Below are positions 12,079-22,155 of a DNA stretch of 64,000 nucleotides, one piece after another. The notes below the pieces were generated by a model. It saw only the letters and a program-made list of their open reading frames with translations, searched no databases and had not been told where the DNA came from. The DNA comes from Anagrus nilaparvatae (lineage: Eukaryota > Arthropoda > Insecta > Hymenoptera > Mymaridae). Where the stretch lies: the NCBI GenBank assembly GCA_022575985.1, contig JAKSXM010000107.1, positions 4,774,001 through 4,838,000 on the forward strand, given 5' to 3'. Position numbers and translations under genes: made by a program. The stretch's first letter is position 1. Each line of letters begins with the position of its first letter.

Positions 12079-12507
12079 TGGTCCTTCGTTAGCCAGATAG
12101 TTCAGGAGGCAAAATTATAAGTGTAAAAATAGTAAAAAAAAAAGTGAAAATTCATAATTAAAAAAGTGTAAAAAATCGGAGCTAAAATCAAGATATTGAA
12201 ATCAAGGTCAACACAGAAGGTTCAAGATTTTGTGATAATGACGTCATCATCAAAATTTAAAGTAACTATGCTCCGTTTCATTTTTACTAACCGTCATCTT
12301 TCTCTCTCTAACTAAAGCATCTCAAGAGATCAAGAATCTAAAAACTCTTTATTTTAAAACACGTGCTCCTCTTGGAACACGATACCATGCGGCATCGCTT
12401 CCGGTACGAAGCGCGGAGCACTAAGCACGGAGGTGCAGGAAAAATTGCTAGGTGCAGGAAAAATCGCTAGGTGCAGGAAAAATTGCTAGGTGCAGGACGA
12501 TTCAACC
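12079..12507 (+). other. BEL/Pao untranslated leader with three 19-bp repeats
   Basis: The leader contains three head-to-tail copies of aggtgcaggaaaaattgct (12431-12449, 12450-12468, 12469-12487), and a fourth partial copy runs toward the start codon. An in-frame TAG at 12487-12489 blocks any upstream extension of gag. Confidence 0.8.
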
Positions 12508-15500
12508 ATGGCTCAGTTCGAGGACGTAATCCTAAGCCAATTGAGCTTATACGAAAAATTGAAAACGGCCTTCGATCGCTACGAGAAAAGTTCAGAAGCC
12601 ATCACAATAGGTGGAGTTGAGGCAAGAATATTGCTGCTGGACTCTACTTACAATAAATATCGAAACAATCACACAAAACTTCTGGAGCTAGCTGATCAAA
12701 AGACTATTACTCACGACTACTTTACCAATGATTGCTTCTCTCTGGACAACATGGAAGAAACATACACCATGCAATATGGGCAATTTTTGGAAAGAAAGCG
12801 CATACTCAAATTGAAGGAAGTTTCAGATAGTCACCCAGTCAACACAAGTGTCGCAACAGCATCTCAAGTCGATAGAAAGCTTCCAGCCTTGCCAATTCCT
12901 AAGTTCAATGGAAATTACAGAGATTGGATAGGCTTCAAGAACTTATTCACTGCTCTTGTGATAAATTCCAGTAGAACTTCGGCTGAAAAGTTTTCCTATT
13001 TAAAAGATGCGCTTAGCGATGAGCCACTTTTTCTAATTAAAAATTTAACTGTTACAGAAGGGCAATTCGAGGAGTCTATCTGGAAAACGCTGACTAACCA
13101 CTATGATAACAACAAGAACATCATATACGCTCACGTCAACGCTTTCTATGCTATAAAAAAGATGTCCAGCGAGACAGCAACTCAATTGCGGTCCATGATC
13201 AACGAGCTTACAGACAGCTTGGAATCTCTTCGGGCATTAGAGGCTCCAGTAGAACATTGGGATTACCTGCTAGTTCCATTCGTCTTGGACAAACTGGATG
13301 CAGTCACAAGAAGAGATTGGGAGAAACTAAATAGTTCATCAAAACAGCCTGCCAAGTTCGCTGATTTGAAGACCTTTCTTCAAGATCGACTTCAGACTCT
13401 AAGCGCCATGGAGGGATGCGCATCACAAGCTTCTTCTCACAACAATAGCCAAGGTCGTAAGCCAAATAATAATTTCAATTCTAGTCAATCGAATAATTCT
13501 AAAACTGTCCACACTGTCAATAACTCTAATGTTAAAACTAATCCTAATATTAAGTCGTCAAAGTCAAAGTCTTATAAATGTTTTCTATGTAAAAAGGAGC
13601 ATATTTTAGCGTTTTGCGATGATTTTAGGGGCAAGTCAGCTCAGGAGCGTCGTAATTACGTCGAGGTCAACAAGTTATGTTATAACTGTCTGGGAAAACA
13701 CGCTGTCTCTGAATGTCGCAGTCAGAAGACTTGCAATACCTGTCATGCCAAACACCACACGCTGATACACGAAGCAGTCTCGTCAATAGCTGCAGGTCAA
13801 CAGTCAACCAGCAACTTACAAGCTTCAATGTCAGGTGGTCAAGGCTCAAGTTCCGTCACACCTTTCGCCTCTCACTCAGCTACAATGCCAGCCACAGTCA
13901 AAAGCAACGCAGTCGTTTTATTGGGCACAGCCATCGTCGAGGTCATTTCGCACAATGGAAAAACTTGTCAGGTCAGAGCTCTCATCGATCCTTGTGCAGA
14001 GGCATCATTTATCACTGAGTCGCTCACTCAACGGCTAAGGCTCCAAAGGTCACCAGGCAACTTCAGCGTCACTGCGGTTGCAGACATGTCTACTCGCGTC
14101 AGGGGAACTGCGCAATTCAGTATAAGGTCATGTATAAACGATAATTATATTTATAATACTGAAGCTCTCGTACTTAATAATGTTTCATCGTACGTTCCCA
14201 AATGTTCTAGTTTTGACCCAGCTTGGTCACATCTGTCTGACATACAATTCGCTGATCCTCGTTTTTTTGCTGACGACGAGATCGAATTGATCCTTGGTAA
14301 TTTCATTTATACTCTAATCATAGAGGAAGGTCTAAGAAAAGGTAATCCTGGCCAACCCTTAGCTCAACAAACCACTTTAGGGTGGATTCTCACTTGCTCT
14401 TCTCCCGACGTTTCTAGTAACAATAATGCAATATCTTCTCAACATCTAACCTCAATTCATTCTGAATATAAAGAGCTGCGTCAACAACTGCAAAAATTTT
14501 GGGAAGTAGAGTCGGTCCCAGTTCCAGACAAGCTCGACCTCATGTCTTCGGAAGATGCGGTCTGTGAACGTCATTTTTTAGAAACCTTTTCTCGGGACGA
14601 ATCTGGTCGCTTTATTGTAAGGCTCCCATTCAGGGACGACTGTCATAATTTTGGAAATTCTTTCGATGTAGCCAAAAATTATCTTTTGAGATTAGAGAAT
14701 AGATTTTCCAAAGACCCTTTTCTCAAGCAGGAGTATATCAAATTTTTGTTCGAATATAGTGATTTAAATCACATGTCTTTTGTAAATAGTTTATATGATA
14801 ATAATTTTGTACACGATCCTTCAGAAATGTATTTCATACCTCATCACGGTATTTTTCAACATGGTAAAAAGCTTCGCGTTGTCTTTCACGCTTCGTCTCG
14901 TGCAAAAAAGTCTGCATCTCTTAACGATGTACTTTTAACCGGTCCTGCCTTGCATACTGACGTCACTTCTGTATTAATACGGTGGCGATTATACAGGTAC
15001 GTTTACGGTGCTGACATAGCTAAAATGTATAGGCAAATTTTGATTCACCCTGATGACAGAAAATATCAACGGATCCTGTGGCGAAATTCTTCAAACGATT
15101 GTATTTCTATCTTCGATCTAAACACAGTAACGTATGGAGTAGGCCCTTCTGCCTTTCAAGCCTTAAGATGTCTAAGACAATTAGCTCAAGAGGCTCCTCA
15201 GTCAGCAGCTCGTAGGGTAATCGAAGACAATATGTACGTAGATGATTGTCTTTTTGGTCATGACACCGTAGACGAAGCTGTGAATCTATCTCGTGAAGTA
15301 TGCGATCTGCTCATGGCGGGCGGATTTCCTCTAAGAAAATGGGTCGCAAACGACGGCGAATTATTGAAACATATTCCTATTGATTGGTTAGCCGATTCTT
15401 CAGATGCTAATCATTGCCTAAATCACGATTGCCAATTATTAGGACTCAATTGGAATCAAAACTCTGACGAGTTATCATTTCACGGCGATTTTCAATTTCA

Positions 15501-17853
15501 GTCGAATCAACTCACAAAAAGAAAAGTATTGTCAATTATAGCTAAGCTGTACGATCCATTGGGTCTCCTCGCCCCTCTCATAATAAGATGCAAAATTCTC
15601 ATGCAGCTCATTTGGAAAGAAGGGACTGATTGGGACGAGCTATTGGGCGAATCTCATTTTTCTTTGTGGGAGGAGATATATAGCGATTTGAAGCTACTCA
15701 AAGGCTTCAAAATTCCCAGATGGATAGGTTTTTTGTCAAGTCGCACCGTCGAAATTCATGGCTTCGGAGACGCTTCCGAACAAGCAATGTGCGCTACGGT
15801 CTATCTTAGAATAATCGAAGACGGATTTTGTTCAGTAAACCTCATAATCGCCAAAACCAGAGTCGCTCCTATTAAGACTCTTTCTATACCTCGTTTAGAG
15901 CTTTGTGCCTCCTTATTATTGTGCAATCTAGTAAAAAAAGTCGTTGAATTACATGAGTTTTCCTCATTAAAAATCCATCTTTGGTCAGACGCAAAAAATA
16001 ATTTAGCTTGGATTAAGTCACAGCCATACTTATGGACATCATTCGTATCACATAGAATAGCGTCAATCAACAATGCCACTCCAAACGCTCATTGGCATTA
16101 CGTCGAAGGCAAACAAAATCCAGCTGATTTAGGCACTCGAGGAATCTCTTTCGATCAATTTTCGCAATCTGATTTATGGTGGAACGGCCCAGAATTTCTA
16201 TTTAAAAATAATCTGCCATGGCCAATGGAGGAAACTGAGAATTTCGAGGTTGTAGAAGTCTCCGAGAAAAAGAAAACTTGCCACGTAGCCTTGCAAAATT
16301 CCAAAAGAGAAGCTTTCGACTTAGTTTTTCGTTATTCTTCTTTACTGAAACTACTAAGAGTCACAGCATGGTGTATTCGCCTCATCAACAATTTAAAATC
16401 GTCTAAAACTTGTTCACCAAAATTAAAACGATCATGGCTTTCTCCTTCAGAAATCAAAAACGCCATGATGGTATGGACTCGTCTGTCGCAAATAATTAAT
16501 TTTCCAAACGAATATCACAAGCTTTCTCAAAACCAAGTCATTTCTAATCGAAGCAATTTATTGAATTTATATCCCTATTTCGATAGCGTAACTGGTTGCA
16601 TTAGAGTAGGCGGCCGTCTCAGAAACGCGAATCTTTCTCCCGACGAGAAGTTTCCATATATTTTGTCGCCTTATTCGAATCTCGCTCACTTAATTATTAG
16701 AAATTGTCATCAAAATATGCTTCATGGTGGCACTCAACTCACGCTATCCGCTGTCAGAGAGACACATTGGATCATCAATGGCAGACGAACTGTCAAAAAA
16801 TTTATTTCAAGTTGCGTTCCATGTATACGCTTTAGAGCATCCGTAATGACTCAAAAAATGGGTGACTTGCCTGCTTCTAGAGTCACACGTTCTCATCCAT
16901 TCGCACAAGTCGGAATTGATTACGCGGGACCAATCAAAACGCGAATGTCATCTGGTAGAGGATGTAAGTCATTTCCTGGATACATAGCAGTATTCGTGTG
17001 CATGTCCACACGAGCGGTTCACCTGGAATTTGTTTCGCGGTACGATACTGAGCATTTTATGGCCGCTTTCAAGAGATTCATTTCGAGGCGTGGTCTGTGT
17101 ACTGACGTGTACTCCGATTGCGGTACAAATTTCGTAGGTGCTGATTCTGCTTTGAAGGTCATGTTTTCTGAGGGATCGACGCACGTGAAGCATGTCATAC
17201 ATGAGTTATCGAACCAGGGCATCGCTTGGCATTTCAACCCCCCTTCAGCTCCTCATTTCGGAGGAATTTGGGAGTCGACGGTGAAATCTGCCAAATTCCA
17301 TCTTAAGCGTGTCATTGGAGATCTAACTCTAACATTCGAAGAGATGACGACACTCCTGTGTTGCATAGAATCTTGTCTTAACTCACGCCCACTTTGTCCA
17401 TTAACAGATGATCCTTCTGATTTCAGTTCACTCACTCCAGGTCATTTAATTATAGGACGAGGCTTGAAGTCATTACCAGAAGTATCCGAAGTTGGCGTCA
17501 AAATTGGTCAACTACAAAGATGGCGACTCGTTAACAAGGTCAGAGATGACTTCTGGAACGTTTGGCACAAATTGTATCTCCAGTCAATCCAAGTCAGAAA
17601 CAAGTGGCGTCACGAGAAGTCAAACATCGAAGTAGGTTCTTTGGTCCTCATCAAAAGCGACAACACGGCTCCTACTCAATGGCCTTTAGCCCGCGTCATG
17701 GAATTACATCCTGGCAAAGATGGTCTAGTCAGGACAGTTACTGTAAAAACGTCCACCTCTCAGTTTTTAAGACCGATAGTTAAATTAATACTTCTTCCTT
17801 CTGAAGAAAGTAATTTTCGTCGTTTTCACGACGAGGCGGGCGGAAATGTTTAG
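12508..17853 (+). CDS. BEL/Pao gag-pol polyprotein
   Basis: This is a single 1781-residue frame. The ATG at 12508 is chosen because it sits in ACCATGG context and an in-frame TAG lies at 12487-12489. Domains in order: a DUF1759-type gag (about 125-270); Cys/His zinc knuckles near 358, 391 and 410; a DUF1758-like aspartic protease near 492 with LIDPCAEASF where most relatives have D-[ST]-G; reverse transcriptase with GADIAKMY (~835) and YVDD (~910); RNase H (GFGDAS, ~1085); an H-H-C-C integrase finger (~1400); and an integrase core with Asp in GIDYAGP (~1470), Asp in SDCGTNF (~1536) and Glu in GGIWES (~1585). This domain order and the DUF1759/DUF1758 pairing are diagnostic of BEL/Pao. The stop codon is formed by the first bases of the 3' LTR. 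The atypical protease motif is the one odd point. Confidence 0.95.
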   Translation: MAQFEDVILSQLSLYEKLKTAFDRYEKSSEAITIGGVEARILLLDSTYNKYRNNHTKLLELADQKTITHDYFTNDCFSLDNMEETYTMQYGQFLERKRILKLKEVSDSHPVNTSVATASQVDRKLPALPIPKFNGNYRDWIGFKNLFTALVINSSRTSAEKFSYLKDALSDEPLFLIKNLTVTEGQFEESIWKTLTNHYDNNKNIIYAHVNAFYAIKKMSSETATQLRSMINELTDSLESLRALEAPVEHWDYLLVPFVLDKLDAVTRRDWEKLNSSSKQPAKFADLKTFLQDRLQTLSAMEGCASQASSHNNSQGRKPNNNFNSSQSNNSKTVHTVNNSNVKTNPNIKSSKSKSYKCFLCKKEHILAFCDDFRGKSAQERRNYVEVNKLCYNCLGKHAVSECRSQKTCNTCHAKHHTLIHEAVSSIAAGQQSTSNLQASMSGGQGSSSVTPFASHSATMPATVKSNAVVLLGTAIVEVISHNGKTCQVRALIDPCAEASFITESLTQRLRLQRSPGNFSVTAVADMSTRVRGTAQFSIRSCINDNYIYNTEALVLNNVSSYVPKCSSFDPAWSHLSDIQFADPRFFADDEIELILGNFIYTLIIEEGLRKGNPGQPLAQQTTLGWILTCSSPDVSSNNNAISSQHLTSIHSEYKELRQQLQKFWEVESVPVPDKLDLMSSEDAVCERHFLETFSRDESGRFIVRLPFRDDCHNFGNSFDVAKNYLLRLENRFSKDPFLKQEYIKFLFEYSDLNHMSFVNSLYDNNFVHDPSEMYFIPHHGIFQHGKKLRVVFHASSRAKKSASLNDVLLTGPALHTDVTSVLIRWRLYRYVYGADIAKMYRQILIHPDDRKYQRILWRNSSNDCISIFDLNTVTYGVGPSAFQALRCLRQLAQEAPQSAARRVIEDNMYVDDCLFGHDTVDEAVNLSREVCDLLMAGGFPLRKWVANDGELLKHIPIDWLADSSDANHCLNHDCQLLGLNWNQNSDELSFHGDFQFQSNQLTKRKVLSIIAKLYDPLGLLAPLIIRCKILMQLIWKEGTDWDELLGESHFSLWEEIYSDLKLLKGFKIPRWIGFLSSRTVEIHGFGDASEQAMCATVYLRIIEDGFCSVNLIIAKTRVAPIKTLSIPRLELCASLLLCNLVKKVVELHEFSSLKIHLWSDAKNNLAWIKSQPYLWTSFVSHRIASINNATPNAHWHYVEGKQNPADLGTRGISFDQFSQSDLWWNGPEFLFKNNLPWPMEETENFEVVEVSEKKKTCHVALQNSKREAFDLVFRYSSLLKLLRVTAWCIRLINNLKSSKTCSPKLKRSWLSPSEIKNAMMVWTRLSQIINFPNEYHKLSQNQVISNRSNLLNLYPYFDSVTGCIRVGGRLRNANLSPDEKFPYILSPYSNLAHLIIRNCHQNMLHGGTQLTLSAVRETHWIINGRRTVKKFISSCVPCIRFRASVMTQKMGDLPASRVTRSHPFAQVGIDYAGPIKTRMSSGRGCKSFPGYIAVFVCMSTRAVHLEFVSRYDTEHFMAAFKRFISRRGLCTDVYSDCGTNFVGADSALKVMFSEGSTHVKHVIHELSNQGIAWHFNPPSAPHFGGIWESTVKSAKFHLKRVIGDLTLTFEEMTTLLCCIESCLNSRPLCPLTDDPSDFSSLTPGHLIIGRGLKSLPEVSEVGVKIGQLQRWRLVNKVRDDFWNVWHKLYLQSIQVRNKWRHEKSNIEVGSLVLIKSDNTAPTQWPLARVMELHPGKDGLVRTVTVKTSTSQFLRPIVKLILLPSEESNFRRFHDEAGGNV

Positions 17854-18360
17854 TATCTATTTATTTAATTCTCGCGGTTTCTCGAGTCGTGAGATCGACG
17901 GCATCAAGCGAGGCATAATTTATTGATTATTTTGATTTATTGAGTTTATCCACACGCGCCGAAAACCGGCATCTTTTACCGCCCCTTCGCTTGCCGCGGC
18001 CAGTCTTGCGACACGAGAAACACGACGAGCATCGTTTCTTTAACGTCTTGTACAATTTTATAAAAGCACATTGTCAATTATTCAATTTCTAGTTTTATTT
18101 TAATGTCTTACTTTTTTACGTTAATCTTCATATAATTAAGTGCAAATATTGAAACTTATAGTGAATTTATGTTTATATTGTGTCAAAGCGTGTTCGTTAC
18201 TTTTTTATATACATATTGTGAGAGAGGTGACGTGATTTGACAGTTATTTTCAGTCAATAAACATTATTATTTTTATTAGTTAATTAAAAGTGTCTTTATT
18301 TATTTATTTTGCCTAATTTCCTGAACACGACTTTTATATCCAAATCAGCAATATTTTTCA
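17847..18360 (+). repeat. BEL/Pao 3' LTR
   Basis: It has the same length and sequence as the 5' LTR by eye. It is preceded by a G-rich tract (17831-17846, gaggcgggcgga) that can act as the polypurine primer, and followed by the GAATG duplication. Confidence 0.95.
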
Positions 18361-18447
18361 GAATGCAAGGTAATTAGTAATAAACAATAATATATTTGAT
18401 AAACCAGGAAATTATTTTTTCGATTGACGTTATTTTATAATTAAATA

Positions 18448-18633
18448 AATATTACGAGACGATTTATCAAAATAAATGCTTTTAACTTTTGTGCCTAGAA
18501 TTCATTTTTTCAGAATTTTTAAAGATATGCAAATATTTTTAAAAAATTGTTTTAATTCTGAGCACGAGACTGTCAATATATGTGTATATCTGTTAAAAGC
18601 ATTTATTTGATCGATAAATCGTCTCGTAATATT
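18448..18633. mobile_element. ~186-bp inverted-repeat MITE
   Basis: The left arm attacgagacgatttatc, then aaataaatgcttttaac, is mirrored by the right arm gttaaaagcatttatt, then gataaatcgtctcgtaat. Arms are about 40 bp with a ~95-bp centre and no coding potential. The right end abuts the poly(T) of the next retroposon. Confidence 0.7.
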
Positions 18634-19084
18634 TTTTTTTTTACTGACATATACCGACGCACAGTGTGCCGAATCAATCAAAAATCTACTGACTTCTTAG
18701 AATTTAATATTTTCACCCACTTATTTTTTTAAATCCTTCGTATACTATCATAACTTTATGGAAACCTGCTACTTTTTAAAAATTTTTACTCTTTGACTCA
18801 GGAAAAACGCAGAAGTGTCCATAAACAAGGTTTTTTTAATTGCAAATAAAAAATAAAGTAAAAATTTGAAAAAGTAGCAGTTTTCCATAAGAGTAGGATA
18901 GTATACGAAGGATTTAAAAAAATAAATGGGTGAAAAAATAAAATTTTACGGAGTCAGTAGATTTTTGATTGATTTGGCACACTGTGCGACGTAGGGTATC
19001 CCAAGAGGCTGCTAGGAGAAGCCTGTGCTGGGGCAGTTGCGGAGCAGCCGACTTTTAAGATGTCAAACTGAACTTGTATTCACC
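18632..19084 (-). mobile_element. Short poly(A)-tailed retroposon, copy 1, interrupted by a MITE
   Basis: Read on the minus strand it starts ggtgaatacaagttcagt (19084 inward), passes through gtcggctgctccgcaact, and ends in gtcggtatatgtcagt plus a poly(A) tail (T run 18632-18642). The body is ~105 bp once the inserted MITE (18660-18986) and one target copy are set aside. A second copy at 21730-21867 has the same 5' end and a tail, which suggests a complete short element rather than random truncation. No A/B boxes of a tRNA are seen. Confidence 0.65.
18660..18986. mobile_element. Transib-type non-autonomous element (MITE) with CACAGTG ends
   Basis: It is 327 bp with terminal inverted repeats of roughly 130 bp. 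The left begins CACAGTGTGCC and the right ends GGCACACTGTG. The 5-bp target duplication is CGACG (18655-18659 and 18987-18991), matching the CGNCG preference described for Transib. The uninterrupted target ataccgacgtagggtatcc survives in the sister retroposon at about 21775, which directly shows the pre-insertion state. The CACAGTG tip is shared with the autonomous Transib at 29871; the sequence beyond it differs, so it is mobilised, if at all, by a related transposase. Confidence 0.85.
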
Positions 19085-19134
19085 CGAACACCGTCAACTA
19101 ATAATTAATTATTCATTAATTAATTATTAACAAT

Positions 19135-19347
19135 ATACGTGACACAGGAAAACTGCAGAAAACCTATGCTAAGAACAGACGGATACATGTTTTCTACATA
19201 GTGTTCGATTTATAGTTTTATAATTTATAAAATTTTAAAATTATTATTTTTATTTATAATTTTTCTACGTGACACAGGAAAACTGCAGAAAACCTATGCT
19301 AAGAACAGACAGATACATGTTTTCTACATAGTGTTCGATTTTTCTTT
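19135..19347. repeat. 76-bp direct repeat pair
   Basis: tacgtgacacaggaaaactg through acatagtgttcgattt occurs at about 19136-19211 and 19266-19341 with one obvious base difference. A ~55-bp AT-rich spacer separates them. Confidence 0.8.
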
Positions 19348-20229
19348 TAAACGCTATGTCGAAAACACGATCCTGACCAGACAGCGTATAATGTCAGTAC
19401 AAAATCTACACGAACGTCCGAGACGTTCACCCATCCGGATACCAACCGCACTCAACATATAGAGTTTATACTACCGCGCGACGAAGATTTATATATTTGA
19501 TATTTAAAGGACTAACTGCGACGCTATATAAGATATTCCATAGTCCAAACAGAGTACAAGCTATTATTATAAATATAAACTGATAAAAATAATTTCTGTA
19601 AAATAGTGCTACCATAAATCTGCGAAAAAATTTGTGAATTCGTTAAAAATCGTGAGTTTTTTTATGTTTTTATTGTCGAAAATTTTCGATTGTTTCGTAA
19701 ATTTACTAAAAATTCAAATACGATATATCATAAGATATTCCGGGTTGTGGCCTATACAGGGCCCTAAAATGTAGTTTTACATTTCTGGGTATACACAATT
19801 TACAAAATAAAGTAATATGTAGAATAGAATAATATTAATAATACTGATAATTCCAAATGGTTTTTGGTGCAAGTCAACTAAAAAATTTCGGGGTAATATT
19901 TGCCAATCAATAAGTAACGGCATGTTCTTGATCCAGTGGGCATGGAAACTGTCGTTTTTTTTAACACATATCTTCATCCATAGAAGTTGTAGCCCTGGGG
20001 ATATAAAATCTAACCAATCTAATCAAATTAATTCAAATCAATTCTTTTTTGTTGAAAGTGGGGATTTTTTTTTCAAAAATTAAACATGATTTTAAATCAT
20101 TTTTAAAGCATTCAGAGCATATCTTAAGCAATTTTAAAAATTTTTATTGATAACAATTTTCTTTTTTAGAACAGTATATTTTTAGTTTTTCCAAGAAGGT
20201 GGATCAAAAAACATAAAAAAAAAACTTTC

Positions 20230-20480
20230 TACGTTACATGGGAGAAAAAATTTTTGAAAAAAAAATTAGGTCTTAATTCCATAATGGTTGTGAGATATCA
20301 CTGGTTACAATATTTTCAGATATTAATAAAAAAAAAAAAAAAAAAAAACTTTCTAAAACTAGTAATCTCATAGAAATAAATTAGGTACTACGTCCAAAAA
20401 GAAAAAAAAAATTGGTGTTTTTTGTATTTTTTTGTGACGAAAATTTTGGGAAAAAAATTGAGGGACTTTTCACCGTGGAG
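20230..20480. repeat. Fragment of repeat family A
   Basis: It carries the family landmarks aggtcttaattccataatgg, ctaaaactagtaatctcata and ggtactacgtccaaaaag seen at 1690-3220, with an A run at 20329-20348. It is truncated on both sides. Confidence 0.65.
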
Positions 20481-20692
20481 ATGCCTGAACTCATTATCAC
20501 CAAAAAAAATCCAGTACAAGCCTCAAAAATCATTTTCTTATACATCTGTCAGATTTGCCCATTTAGGTTTAATTTTATTTAACCCAGAGTATTTATTCTT
20601 ACCCACGGACTGCCGCAGGCCCCTCTAAACCAATTCTCATATAAAAAAGCAAGCACAAGCCTCATAAATTATTATTCATAAATAGTATATTA

Positions 20693-20905
20693 CCATGTCC
20701 AGAAAAGTAAAGAATGGTCCAAATCGCACGTAAATTACCATTCGAGGCGAAGCCGAGGTTGGTAAACTGCGATTTGGGTCATTCTTTATTTATGGACAAG
20801 GGTCGTATACGATTTTTCTTCGTCAGTGGCGAGAAAAAGCGTCTTTTTTGGTCGCGCAGCGGCCGGGAAATTCGTGCTTTCTGGCCGCTGACAAGAAAAA
20901 TGTTT
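20693..20905. repeat. Two adjacent GC-rich palindromes
   Basis: The first, about 20696-20800, pairs tgtccagaaaagtaaagaat with attctttatttatggaca around a central ggc-gaa-gcc hairpin. The second, about 20816-20905, pairs tttttcttcgtcagtggc with gccgctgacaagaaaaat. The base composition stands out from the AT-rich surroundings. A reading frame crosses them but it is an artefact of the palindromes. Confidence 0.65.
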
Positions 20906-21033
20906 TTCTCATCCTTAAAAATCCCCAGATAACGTAGAAATTTTATTTTTTCATTATTTTTTGACCGTCATCTTGGAAAATCAGAACATATTTTGGATAG
21001 TGAACAAATAAAAATTTTTATTCATAATAGTAT

Positions 21034-21239
21034 TTTAAGTATCAAGGGCGTAAAAGTTTCGGCACTAGCGTGAGCATTAACACGAGTGCTCGGCGAAGCC
21101 GGGCACGAGTGATTTGTGTTCACGCTCGTGTCTAAAGTATTTCGCCCATGGTGCTTACACTATTTTTTGCCCCCCTAGGCGTAGAACGAGTTCAGCAAAT
21201 TCTTTACGCACGAGTTTTACGCCCGGGAGGGCAAAAAAA
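21034..21239. mobile_element. Half copy of the GC-rich palindrome element
   Basis: It matches the right half of the 24987-25401 palindrome from its centre (aagtatcaagggcgtaaaag) to its tip (cgcccgggagggcaaaaaa). It contains the internal hairpin gtgctcggcgaagccgggcac. It interrupts the ~125-bp minisatellite. Confidence 0.8.
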
Positions 21240-21724
21240 CCTTTTTCACAACCTCGAATACCCCCAGGTAACGTAGAAGCTTCCCTTTTTTTTGTTTTTT
21301 AGTCCACTATCTTGGAACCTCGGAAAATATGTTTGCGTAAAAAAAAAATTTTTATTGATAAAAACTTTTTTCTTCAAACAAAAAACCCCAGGTATTGTAG
21401 AAATTTCCTTTTTTCATGTTTTTTGGTCAACTATCTTGAAAAATCAGAAAATATTTTGGGCTCAAGAAATAAAAATTTCCATAAGGAAAAACACTTTCCT
21501 CAACCTCGAAAACCTCCAGGTAATGTAGAACGTTTGTTTTTGATATTTTTTGGTTCTCCATCTTGGAAAATCGGTAAATATTTTAGGGTTTGAAAATGAA
21601 AACTTTTATCAACAAAACCTTTTTCTCAACCTCGTAATCCTCTAGATAATGTAGAAAGTTCCTTTTTTTAGTGCTTTTTGGTCCTCCGTTTAGGAAAATC
21701 GTAAAATATATTAGTATAAAATAA

Positions 21725-21729
<5 letters not shown>

Positions 21730-21764
<35 letters not shown>

Positions 21765-21867
21765 AACTGACATATACCGACGTAGGGTATCCCAAGGAGG
21801 CTTAAGCTTGTGCTGGGGCAGTTGCGGAGCAGCCGACTTTAAGATGTTAACTGAACTTGTATTCACC
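21730..21867 (-). mobile_element. Short poly(A)-tailed retroposon, copy 2 (uninterrupted)
   Basis: A 34-nt T run (21730-21763) is followed by a 104-bp body ending at tattcacc (21867). It is the same body as copy 1 at 18632-19084, with the target ccgacgtaggg intact. It inserted in the minisatellite. The parent RNA is not recognised. Confidence 0.7.
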
Positions 21868-22155
21868 AATTTTCATAATGAAAAATAATTTTCTCAACAC
21901 CAAAAACCCCCAGCTAAGGCAGAAAGTTCCTTTTTTCAAGATTTTTGGCCATCTTCGAAAATCAGAAAATACATTAGTGTGAAGAATTGAAAATTTTAAT
22001 CAATAAAAACGTCTTTCCAACCTAAAATATGCTCTAAAAATTAACGAAATCAGCAGAAGAGGAATGAGCAACACCAGAAGAACCAGGTTCATCAAGTTCA
22101 AGACTCTCGCGTTCCATTTCTATTAACCGCAGCTTAAGCTGGCTGGTTTTGATGT

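Larger units (their letters stand above)
11560..18365 (+). mobile_element. Complete BEL/Pao LTR retrotransposon
   Basis: Two 514-bp LTRs (11565-12078 and 17847-18360) that read the same by eye flank one long gag-pol frame on the plus strand. The 5-bp direct repeat GAATG lies immediately outside both LTRs (11560-11564 and 18361-18365), as expected for integrase-mediated insertion. Matching LTRs and an undamaged frame imply a recent and possibly still competent insertion. Confidence 0.95.
20926..22030. repeat. ~125-bp minisatellite, about six units, with two insertions
   Basis: The word aggtaaygtagaa (and variants) recurs near 20926, 21266, 21390, 21518, 21643 and 21911, each followed by a T-rich block, gg(t/c)c..ccatcttggaaaatc and aacctcgaa. 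After subtracting the insertions at 21034-21239 and 21730-21867 the period is 125-130 bp. Confidence 0.8.

Noticed and set aside
20714..20932. Small plus-strand coding frame across the palindromes
   Set aside because: The sequence is palindromic and repeated, and codon content follows the hairpins rather than a protein.
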